Position numbers and translations under genes: made by a program. From assembly GCA_030248195.1 (NCBI GenBank), contig JASAND010028778.1, positions 33,989 through 97,988 on the forward strand: a stretch of DNA of 64,000 nucleotides, written 5' to 3'. The notes beneath the pieces are model-generated. The model was given only the letters and a program-made list of their open reading frames with translations. It was not told the DNA's origin and searched no databases. Each line of letters opens with the position of its first letter. The stretch's first letter is position 1. Of the stretch, positions 1-7,969 are shown one piece after another. Source of the stretch: Trissonchulus latispiculum (lineage: Eukaryota; Nematoda; Enoplea; Enoplida; Ironidae).

Positions 1-393
1 TGGCACACTGTTATATTGCTCTACGACCCCGAAAATCCCTATATACATCTTTTCAACAAAATCGAAGGCAAAAAATTTTTCGGTTTCCCTTGGTCCCACC
101 TTAGAAATCGAAAAAATCGAATTTCGCGAAATCGAAAAATTTTGCGATATTTGAACTCAGCGTGGTCGAAAACATACCCAAGCCAAATTTTAGCTCATTT
201 GGTCAAGTTTTAAGGATTTTGAGTGGTGGGGGGGTAATCGAGATAAGACCCCATGAAAGAAGGGTAACATTCAATGCCGAGTATTGCGTTGCCGAGAATG
301 CGCATTGCCGAGAATGGCATTGCTGAGAATTGCATTGCCGAGAAAGTGCGTTTTATGAAACCCGCTGTTTCTATGCTGCAAGCATATTCAGTC
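1..393. other. Left flank of virus-like element, no gene
   Basis: No convincing gene. The short open frames lack recognisable features. A degenerate minisatellite of about 12-14 bp (core CATTGCCGAGAATG) lies at about 274-350. The sequence ends where the inverted repeat of the neighbouring element begins. Confidence 0.5.
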
Positions 394-419
394 AGTAGTA
401 ATAGAGAGATCAATTGGGA

Positions 420-1150
420 CCACTTTGGGTGCCATTTTGCTCTCACTTTGGGGAGCTATTGGGTGACCATTTTGCTCCCATTTTTTGGGTGACCACTTGG
501 CTCTCAACTTTTGGGTGACTAATTAGCTCCCAATGGTGATGAATGTAATGAGTGAAAATTTTGAGTGGTGATTTGACTCAACTTTTGGATGACCATTTTT
601 GCTCTCACTTTTGGGTGACACTTTTGCTCTCACTTTTGGGTAACACTTTGCTCTCACTTTTGGGTGACACTTTTGCTCTCACTTTTGGGTGACGTTTTTG
701 CTCCCGATTTTTGGGTGCCGATTTGACTCAACTTTTGGGTGACACTTTTGCTCTCACTTTTGGGTGACCATTTTGCTCTCACTTTTGGGTGGTGATTTGA
801 CTCAACTTTTGAGTGGTGATTTGACTCAGCTTTTGAGTGGTGATTTGACTCAACTTTTGGGTGGCCATTTGACTCTCAACTTTTGAGTGGTGATTTGACT
901 CAACTTTTGGGTGACACTTTTGCTCTCACTTTTGGGTGACACTTTTGCTCTCACTTTTGGGTGACACTTTTGCTCTCACTTTTGGGTGACGTTTTTGCTC
1001 CCGATTTTTGGGTGCCAGTTTTGCTCTCACTTTTGGGTGACACTTTTGCTCTCACTTTTGGGTGACCATTTTGCTCTCACTTTTGGGTGACCATTTTGCT
1101 CTCACTTTTGGGTGACCATTTTGCTCCCACTTTTATGTGACACGTTTGCG
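420..1150 (+). repeat. 25-bp tandem array in left arm
   Basis: Roughly 25-bp units with consensus TTTTGGGTGACACTTTTGCT followed by CTCAC, alternating with a variant TTGAGTGGTGATTTGACTCAAC. About thirty units are visible. The array is the reverse complement of the one at 7022-7940. Open frames across it are artefacts of the repeat. Confidence 0.9.
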
Positions 1151-1504
1151 CTCAACTTTTTTGAGGTAAGCTTGTGGCTGATAGCTCAATATCATTGTTA
1201 AGTACTGTCAATGTGTTGATAAATAGAATATATGGGATTTTTTGCGTATTAATTTTTACACTATAGTGATCTAGTTTCACACTATAACGTTCTGTTCACA
1301 AATGTGGTGTGTGTTCATGTTCATAACGTATTCAGCCGATATGCTCATAAGATCATGTTCATTTAATATTCATAACTTTGGGAGATGCTCCATAACGTTG
1401 CCTTTATGAAACCTATACTGTTTATGATGCAAAATTGTTTTAAATACATTTTGTGGCCGTCAGTTCGATTAATTCAAAGAAATCATTGCAGAAATCCTAA
1501 GAAG

Positions 1505-2023
1505 ATGTCAGGAACTACTGGTAAGTGGTGTTCTAAGTTAAAAGAATAAAGAGCTCGTTGTGATAAAATGGATTTTATGGAGTGATAGAAATTCTGCGAC
1601 TAATGTTACCAATTTTTTTCAGAAACTCAGCAACCTGTATGCCCTCTGTGCCCGCAACGATTCACATTGGCCAAAAGCTTGTACAGACACCTTCGGAAGA
1701 AACATCAAACGGAGTACCGTACCTTGTTCCCCAGACCGAATAATCACACTTGTTCCATGTGCTCTCAGACATTCACGATGTTGAAGAACCTTAACCGGCA
1801 CAAGAAAGAACAACATGGCGATTCAGGATCCCACAAATGCGATCAATGTATTTCCCGTTTCCTCAGAAAAACTCATTTTCTTAGAAAATCCTACCTAATC
1901 CACCACATCAACCGAAAGCACAGCGTACCAACAATCCAACAGCTTCAACGGTCACCACCAGAAGAAACTTCAACTCCGACGGCAGCTACCACTACTGATG
2001 AATCACTTCCAGTTGATACCTAG
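1505..2023 (+). CDS. Three-finger C2H2 zinc-finger protein, truncated left-arm copy
   Basis: Two exons fit: 1505-1520 (MSGTT) and 1623-2023. The donor is GTAAGT at 1521 and the acceptor follows a T-run ending at 1622. Together they give 417 bases, 138 residues, in frame, with a phase-1 intron of 102 bp. Fingers in order are CPLC...H-x4-H, CSMC...H-x4-H, and a third (CDQC) stretched by about nine residues before its histidines. A Ser/Thr-rich tail ends in DESLPVDT. The right-arm paralogue has the same exon start (MS), intron phase and finger order, but a C-terminal domain of about 130 residues. Here that domain is almost wholly deleted: non-coding traces of its KFL-TYNF segment lie just after the stop, near 2060. 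AATAAA lies near 2151. It probably binds DNA in the nucleus, perhaps the element's own repeats; this is inferred. Confidence 0.7.
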
Positions 2024-2642
2024 TCAGGATGAATGAGCAAGACTTATCTCCACAGAAATTCCTCCCAACTTACAACTTCCAAATAAACGTTATCTATGCT
2101 ATTGTGTGAATGACAGTTACTGCAGTATTGTATGTAAATAATAGCTGTAAATAAAGCGTGAAGGATTTTAAGGTGTCAGTCAGCAAAGCAAACTTAAAAG
2201 CTAGGTGGTAAGGTTAGGTGAACCAACAACAAGAAGATAGTGATAAGGAAATGTAACAGACAGAAAATTTGAATTTCATGAAGCAACAAACAACAAACAC
2301 ACTAGTTTACATTTACCGGTAATCATGAAGTTAGCAGTACATCAAAGGAAATTATAAAGTTAGCACAACATGCAAAACAGTAAAACTTGACAAAAGCTAA
2401 TACTTCAAAACACTGATATCACAAAAGTTTGACATTGTAAAATGCTAACATTACAAAAAGTTGACATTTTAAAATGGTGATGAAACAAAAGGTTGCTTTT
2501 ATAAATTCAGTTTTTTATATAAAGTTACACGAAATGTACAAGACATTACAAAACACTGACATTTCAAAACATTGATTTTACAAAACATTGGTATTAAAAC
2601 ACTGCATACGAAATGTATTGAACATACATTATACAACCTAGT

Positions 2643-2981
2643 TTACTGATAATATTCACTTAGGGCGCCACGTAGGTCTTCAAGTTCTGATGTATTGTCT
2701 ACTTTGAAGCCAGTCATCTTATCGTGGATAGACTGAAGGCTTCTGTCAGTGTCGTAACAGTACTCCCAACATTGGTCCCATTCAACATAGGGACAGGCAT
2801 CAGATCGATGACTTAGATCACCCTCACGACATAGGTGTAAACTACAATCGTCAAGTCTGTGGTACAGGTGATCACTTTCTAGCACGGTGGTAGTATTACC
2901 TTGAGATAGCTGAATACCGTGCTCTGTCTCTGTGATGTCTACAGAAGACACTATAGCGATTAGGTTCAGTAGTAGCAACAT
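2643..2981 (-). CDS. Small secreted or virion-surface protein, unknown family
   Basis: 112 residues. The N-terminus (MLLLLNLIAIVSSVD) is a clear signal peptide with likely cleavage after VSS or SVD. The mature part is acidic and has six cysteines (DDCSLHLC, ACPYVEWDQCWEYC plus spacing), with no predicted second membrane segment. It is the last gene of the minus-strand cluster, 43 bp downstream of the protease stop, and stops just inside the inner edge of the left arm. I recognise no family. Its position suggests a cargo or host-interaction gene of the element rather than a structural core gene. The intact frame argues for recent function. Confidence 0.55.
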   Translation of the reverse strand: MLLLLNLIAIVSSVDITETEHGIQLSQGNTTTVLESDHLYHRLDDCSLHLCREGDLSHRSDACPYVEWDQCWEYCYDTDRSLQSIHDKMTGFKVDNTSELEDLRGALSEYYQ

Positions 2982-3024
2982 GGTTCTCTATATAACATCC
3001 CTGAATAATCCATGAAGACTAATA

Positions 3025-3495
3025 TCACCTAGACTTTTTATGGAATTTCTGACAATAAGGTGTAGGTTCTAGTGTCACCCGTAGTCTATCAACATAGGTC
3101 TTGACAATGTTATCATTAGTGTCACTTCTTCGCCTTAGATAGTTGACTATTGATTCCATTGATCTGCATCTAGCCCGGTGATGAAGGAAGTATATACAGT
3201 ACTCTCCGCAAACATCAGTAGTGAAATCTTTTAACTGAATTGGATTATACTGTAACTCCCTGTTGCCAATAAATGACATGAATAGGAGAGGTGGTAATCC
3301 GTAGCTGTCAAAATATTCTACTCCATTATCCTCTAGCCACATTGCAACCCAGTGTTCTCCAGGGTGATTGGCTTCTTCAGTGTTAGCAACAAGACATCCT
3401 GGTTGGTACCGTGGTAACTGATCACTGGGAAATACTCCAAGGAGAGGAACTTTGCAATCCTTCCTTAAAGTCTCACGGATCTCACGGGTGTTCAT
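3025..3495 (-). CDS. Adenain-like cysteine protease
   Basis: 156 residues, close to the short proteases of Polinton/adintovirus elements (C5/C48-type fold). Candidate catalytic residues are His48 (in GEHWVAMW), Asp63 (in VEYFDSYG), Gln87, and Cys96 (in DVCGEYC). Their order and spacing match adenain-type proteases, which process capsid and core precursors during virion maturation. The start codon overlaps the stop of the displaced capsid C-terminus as ATGA (3492-3495), a compact virus-like junction. A basic C-terminus (KFHKKSR) is seen. The gene is intact. Confidence 0.85.
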   Translation of the reverse strand: MNTREIRETLRKDCKVPLLGVFPSDQLPRYQPGCLVANTEEANHPGEHWVAMWLEDNGVEYFDSYGLPPLLFMSFIGNRELQYNPIQLKDFTTDVCGEYCIYFLHHRARCRSMESIVNYLRRRSDTNDNIVKTYVDRLRVTLEPTPYCQKFHKKSR

Positions 3496-3687
3496 AGTGC
3501 ATAGTCAAAGAATGGCGTCCGATTATAGTCTATTGATATGAGATTATCAAATTCACCGTATATAATGATTTCAACACCCTGAGGATAAGTTGCCGTTGGT
3601 AAGACCTTTTCCAGTTGCATTCTCAGTGATACGTCTCCTTCCTTGATGAGTTGCATGGCTCCAGTATCTACGTTATCGGGAGTAATA
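3492..3687 (-). pseudogene. Displaced C-terminal part of the capsid protein
   Basis: About 60 codons open in the -1 frame relative to the capsid gene. It contains MQLIKEGDVSLRMQLEK and VEIIIYGEFDNLI, and ends at a TGA that overlaps the protease ATG. The same block is recognisable in the decayed element at about 59545-59625, so it is a conserved part of the capsid protein and not chance open frame. It shows that the capsid gene is broken by a single-base shift. Confidence 0.75.
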
Positions 3688-4831
3688 GGTCAAAGGCAAA
3701 TATAGTGTATCCCTTACCAAAATCTTCATAGGAAATATCCGCACCTTTTGTTGATCCTGCCATATCGTTACCCTCGTGTAGGTATATGAAAGGCATTGTG
3801 TACTGGAACTTGTCCCATGCCATCTTCATTGGTTGTTTTGGTACAAACTCGTCGCCATACTTTAGGGCAATCTCGCTAATATTACAGTGTTGGAACTCAA
3901 GGGGATTATGTTTCTGACTTCCATTGAATGCCTCTGATTTTACCATTGCCACTAAGACCCTTCTAGGGAGTTGACCAGTGAATATAGAATTTTCCACTAC
4001 TGTTTGTACTCCAGGTGCGATATGTCTAGTGACCAGTTTAGTCCTCCTGATTGGATACTTTGCCGTCTCGTGATCTCTTAGTACACCCTCAATTGCCATG
4101 GTAAGAGAGTCCTGAGGTTTGACTTTCCATACACACCATCGGATATCGTCGACTAAAAGCTTGTAACCACTAGTTGCTGACTGTAGTAGTATGTCGTCAC
4201 TGTTACGATGTAATTCCAGGCTCAACTGACACTCACTCAGAAGGTATCTGTCTTGCTTGAATAGGTCACAGTGTAAGGGTCCTGCAACCACTACATACCG
4301 ACCATCGGTGAATGGAATACCCCTGTGCTTAGCTGCCGTAGTAGAGATATCGTTGAAATCACTGTCCTTTGCAAATAGATTACTTTGTAGGTGAGAGGTT
4401 TTTGCTTCCTTCCCAAAGTTGGCAATAGTCTCCAGGTAGGCCCCATAGTGATACAGGTCTCCACTATTGTAAATTTCCTTATCGGACAGTTTAACCACTA
4501 ATCTCCTGATGAATGTCTTTGCTAGCATATTGATGGGTGCTACTGATATGCTACCGTCGGCTGCCTTTGCGACTGCCTTTCCGTCACTGTCAGTAATCCT
4601 TAACTTTAGGTAAAGGTAATTACGGTTCAAGTCAAGCATATAAGAATCCTTTGGTACTAGGAATAGGTATGGACCATTACTAGTGACGGGATTTAGGGGA
4701 TATATTTCTGCCATATAACCACTCTCCACACTAACCTGAGTTGGAGGTAGTGAGAAGAGATCCATTTCGGACTTAAAGCCCGGCATAGACTTTTCATCAA
4801 CTTGTTTAGCCATTGAAGTAATTATTAGCAT
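3668..4831 (-). CDS. Double-jelly-roll-type major capsid protein, frameshifted near its end
   Basis: 387 residues to the first stop. The N-terminal block (SEMDLFSLPPTQVSVESGY) and the following YLYLKLRI segment are typical of the hexon-like capsid family of Polintons and adintoviruses, often labelled F54H12.2-like in invertebrate genomes. The product should build the icosahedral shell. The frame breaks around 3685: the last residues LLLPIT are out of frame, and the expected C-terminal strand region continues in the -1 frame to 3492. A one-base deletion, a sequencing error or, less likely, programmed slippage could explain it; no canonical slippery heptamer is visible. The start at MLIITSMAKQ could also be the second Met (MAKQ). 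Confidence 0.8.
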   Translation of the reverse strand: MLIITSMAKQVDEKSMPGFKSEMDLFSLPPTQVSVESGYMAEIYPLNPVTSNGPYLFLVPKDSYMLDLNRNYLYLKLRITDSDGKAVAKAADGSISVAPINMLAKTFIRRLVVKLSDKEIYNSGDLYHYGAYLETIANFGKEAKTSHLQSNLFAKDSDFNDISTTAAKHRGIPFTDGRYVVVAGPLHCDLFKQDRYLLSECQLSLELHRNSDDILLQSATSGYKLLVDDIRWCVWKVKPQDSLTMAIEGVLRDHETAKYPIRRTKLVTRHIAPGVQTVVENSIFTGQLPRRVLVAMVKSEAFNGSQKHNPLEFQHCNISEIALKYGDEFVPKQPMKMAWDKFQYTMPFIYLHEGNDMAGSTKGADISYEDFGKGYTIFAFDLLLPIT

Positions 4832-4866
4832 TAAGTAATTGTTAAGAGCATAAAGGTGGTAGGTTT

Positions 4867-5253
4867 TTATGGGCTGTAAATGTCACGTTTCAATCTCTTA
4901 ACTCTGCGCCTATATGGTCTGTATCCGATAGCCTCACCTTGCTGTATTGCCTTTCCACTATTCTCCAGCAGGCGTCCAATGGCTGCCTTACCATGCCGTT
5001 TAAGTGATTCTTTTGGATCCTCACCTCTGTTTAGGTAATCACGAGCCACATCTCCGGCTGTCTGAAAGGCCTGTCTACCTGCTTCCAGACCTACACGACG
5101 TACTACTGGCCAAATGAAACGACCAATACCTCGCAGGAGGCTACCTAGGCCATCTCCTCTCTGATACCTTTGACCGGCATAGAGACCAGACCCTGTTTGT
5201 ATCAGGTGTAGGTGCCAGTCTTCAACGGTTTCTGGATGATATCTCGTCCTCAT
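4867..5253 (-). CDS. Basic virion core-like protein (adenoviral pX/minor-core type)
   Basis: 128 residues, strongly basic. The N-terminal third contains GSGLYAGQRYQRGDGLGSLL followed by an amphipathic/hydrophobic stretch (IGRFIWPVVRRVGLEAG). This resembles the small core proteins found upstream of the capsid gene in adintovirus-type elements. The C-terminus has Arg/Lys clusters (RPYRRRVKRLKR). The likely role is DNA condensation or capsid-core bridging in the virion; this is by family resemblance only. It lies 35 bp upstream of the capsid start on the same strand. The GSG...GxxRxxRG region may be processed by the downstream protease, but no exact site can be assigned. Confidence 0.6.
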   Translation of the reverse strand: MRTRYHPETVEDWHLHLIQTGSGLYAGQRYQRGDGLGSLLRGIGRFIWPVVRRVGLEAGRQAFQTAGDVARDYLNRGEDPKESLKRHGKAAIGRLLENSGKAIQQGEAIGYRPYRRRVKRLKRDIYSP

Positions 5254-5708
5254 TGTCTTTCTTGAAGTGAAGCTTTATAACTATACTACCATACTCAAAA
5301 TGCACACTCCTGCCAATGTAGAATCAATGTTTTGTAAAAGCTAAATTTCTAAAAGCAGCCTTTTGTAATATCGCCATAATAAAATTTCAGCTTTTGTACT
5401 AGCAATGTTTTGTAATGTCAGTGCTTGTAATGTCTATGTCTTATTCGTTTATTGTCAGCTTTTAGTGCTTTGTATGTAGTGCTAACTTTATAATTTTCAA
5501 ATAAATGTACTGCTAACTTCATGATAACTGGTAAATGTAAACTAGTGTGTTTGTTGTTTGTTGCTTCATGAAATTCAAATTTTCTGTCTGTGTTGCATTT
5601 CCTTATCACTATCTTCTTGTTGGCTCGCTTAACCTAATCTTAACACCTAGCTTCAGAACTAACACTGTAAGTAGTTTTATTTACACATACACTACGATAC
5701 AATACGCA

Positions 5709-6708
5709 TCAACCAATAACATAACCTACCATACAATACACAGTTACCAACATGTTTGTTACGCAGTCAACAACATATTTAGTATTAGGGCGTTGCTGTT
5801 GTGCCCACTCATGCACATCCAGTCCTTCAATATCATCAACGAGTTTAGTCAAGTCTTTTCTATTGCCAATTAGCCTGGGCATCTCGAATAGGTTTGTATT
5901 GTTGCTTGCGTAGTAGTATATCTGTTCGTCAGTCATTCTTTCTCGAAGGATGAATCCGAATGATATGTTCCATTTGGCCTTGTATTGTTGATTGAGGAAT
6001 ACTCGCTTTAGGTTGTCTCCAATTTCATCCATATGCGTTCCTTCCAAGCGGAAGTTGTAAGTTCGCAGGAATTTCCTGGCTATGTGATGATGAGTACGAA
6101 TCCGTGCCCAGTTTCTGGCGTAGATATCATCCTGAGTGGGTGGTTCAATAGGATCTTCAGGAAGTGATTCAGTATTAGCTGGCGTTGTAGTTGCAGTTTC
6201 TTGGACTTTTGGTGGTGGTTGTTGTGGAGGCTGAGTAGACCGCTGTTCGTATGATTCATCTGGAGTTTGCGCTGGAGACGTTGGTGGTCTGCAGGTATGT
6301 CCCGTCAGGTAGGCTTTTCTTAGGAAGGTACTCCCGCATTGATCGCATTTGTAGGATCCTGACTCGTCATGTTGCTCCTTCTTGTGTCTGTACAGGCTCT
6401 TCAATTGCGTGAACTTCTGATAGCATTCGGAGCACATGTGATTATTCGTCTTGGGAAAAAAGGAATCGTAATCCTCTCGATGCTTCTTCCGCACATGCCT
6501 CTGCAGGTTGTATCGCAACGTGAACCTTTGTTGGCACAGAGGACACACAGGCTGGCCGGAGTCTTTCTGGTTGATGTCTAAAATAGATATCATTAGTCAC
6601 AGATTTTTTGCTATCATTCCATCAACACTGTCACTACAGTCACTTAACGAGAATTTTTTTGTTATTTAACAAAGAAGGTGACTTACCACTTGCGCCTTCT
6701 GCCGACAT
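5709..6708 (-). CDS. C2H2 zinc-finger protein with conserved C-terminal domain (right-arm copy)
   Basis: Exon 1 is 6687-6708 (MSAEGAS) with donor GTAAGT. Exon 2 is 5709-6577 after acceptor TTTTAG. Joined length is 891 bases, 296 residues, in frame; the intron is 109 bp, phase 1. Fingers are CPLC..H-x4-H, CSEC..H-x4-H and CDQC..H-x-C (C2HC). A Pro/Thr/Gln-rich linker follows, then about 130 residues containing NWARIRTHHHIARKFL, NISFGFILRERMTDEQIYYY and HEWAQQQRPNTKYVVD. From memory this C-terminal block recurs in virus-like elements of other invertebrates, but I have no name for it. A plausible role is sequence-specific binding of the element's own ends or promoters. The second, larger copy in the left arm is decayed. 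Confidence 0.7.
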
Positions 6709-7021
6709 TTTCGAGATCTATGCTTGATGACAATGAATGATCAATAACAATCAAACTATTACTCTCACATATTCGGACAACATAGTAACCTAATGAAAAA
6801 ATTTTGCTTCATACCTTTATCAGGTTTCATAAAGAGTATTCAATAGCATGCAGCCTTTGGCAATGTCCAACTATTGTGATAATAAAGTTTTCTAACGCCA
6901 TTGGTTGGTAATAATTATCAATATTTTTAGTATTCGCTTTTGCTAGTGCTTTTGCTTCTAATGCTAACTTTGTAATATATAACATAATTCCATGCGATAG
7001 TAGAATAAATGGGATCCAAAA

Positions 7022-7940
7022 AGTCACCCAAAATCGGGAGGAAAAGTGTCACCCAAAAGTGAGAGCAAAACAGTCACCCAAAAGTGAGAGCAAAATGGTC
7101 ACGCAAAAATGGGAGCAAAACAGTCACCCAAAAGTGAGAGCAAAATGGTCACCCAAAAGTGAGAGCAAAATGGTCACCCAAAAGTGAGAGCAAAAATGTC
7201 ACCCAAAAGTGAGAGCAAAAGTGTCACCCAAAAGTGAGAGCAAAAATGTCACCCAAAAGTGAGAGCAAAAGTGTCACCCAAAAGTGAGAGCAAAAGTGTC
7301 ACCCAAAAGAGAGAGCAAAATGTCACCCAAAAGTGAGAGCAAAATGGTCACCCAAAAATGAGAGCAAAAGTGTCACCCAAAAGTGAGAGCAAAAGTGTCA
7401 CCCAAAAGTGAGAGCAAAAGTGTCACCCAAAAGTTGAGTCAAATCACCACCCAAAAGTTGAGTCAAATCACCACACAAAAGTTGAGTCAAATCACCACCC
7501 AAAAGTTGAGTCAAATCACCACACAAAATTTTCACTCATCACATATAAGTCTGATTAACATTCACAGTGGGAGCAAAACGGTCACCCAAAAGTGAGAGCA
7601 AAATGGTCACCCAAAAGTGAGAGCAAAATGGTCACCCAAAAGTGGGAGCAAAACAGTCACCCAAAAGTGGGAGCAAAACAGTCACCCAAAAGTGAGAGCA
7701 AAACAGTCACCCAAAAGTGAGAGCAAAATGGTCACCCAAAAGTGAGAGCAAAAGTGTCACCCAAAAGTTGAGTCAAATTATCACTCAAAATTTTCACTCA
7801 TCACATGCATCACCATTGGGAGCTAATTAGTCACCCAAAAGCCGAGAGCAAAACAGTCACCCAAAAATGAGAGCAAAAGTGTCACCCAAAAGTGAGAGTA
7901 AAATGGCACCCAAAAACCGGGAGTAAAATGGCACCCAAAC
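7022..7940 (-). repeat. 25-bp tandem array in right arm
   Basis: Units read GTGAGAGCAAAATGGTCACC plus CAAAA on the plus strand, with interspersed TTGAGTCAAATCACCACCC variants. The GGTGAC and GAGTCA words recur every unit. About 35 units are visible. It is the reverse complement of 420-1150. Confidence 0.9.
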
Positions 7941-7969
7941 AGCGCTCAATTGTGCTCTCTATTACTACT

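Larger units (their letters stand above)
394..2595 (+). repeat. Left inverted arm of the virus-like element
   Basis: In order inward it holds the terminal AGTAGTAATAGAGAG, about 750 bp of 25-bp tandem units, an AT-rich spacer, a zinc-finger gene, and a stretch of repeated ACAAAACATTGACATT-like words. Landmarks shared with the right arm include CACTAGTTTACATTTACC (about 2300) and CATGAAGTTAGCAGTACA (about 2324), found inverted at about 5515-5560. The inner edge is approximate because divergence is high. Confidence 0.8.
394..7969. mobile_element. Polinton/adintovirus-like element with giant inverted arms
   Basis: The outermost matching bases are AGTAGTAATAGAGAG at 394-408 and its reverse complement ending at 7969. 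Inverted similarity continues inward through a 25-bp tandem array, a spliced zinc-finger gene and an AT-rich stretch to about 2595 and 5320. The core (2643-5253) carries a minus-strand cluster: core-protein-like gene, capsid protein, adenain-like protease and a small secreted protein. Capsid and protease are hallmark genes of Polintons (Mavericks) and adintoviruses. Protein-primed DNA polymerase B, retrovirus-type integrase and packaging ATPase are not found between the arms, so this copy looks non-autonomous or internally deleted. I see no 6-bp target duplication: the left flank ends in GTC and the right flank starts GTCGCC. The right flank falls inside a repeat also present at 16531, consistent with insertion into that repeat and later change on the left. 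Confidence 0.8.
5320..7969 (-). repeat. Right inverted arm of the virus-like element
   Basis: Mirror of the left arm: AT-rich ACAAAACATT words, an intact zinc-finger gene, spacer, tandem array, then CTCTCTATTACTACT at the end. It is longer than the left arm because the left zinc-finger gene has lost its C-terminal domain. Divergence between arms is substantial, so they have not recently been homogenised. Confidence 0.8.

Noticed and set aside
7383..7595. 70-codon open frame with repeated TQKLSQIT
   Set aside because: It is a read-through of the 25-bp tandem array, whose unit length and composition keep a frame open.
7022..7940. CRISPR-like array
   Set aside because: Units are contiguous with no unique spacers, the genome is eukaryotic, and the array is mirrored at the other end of the element.
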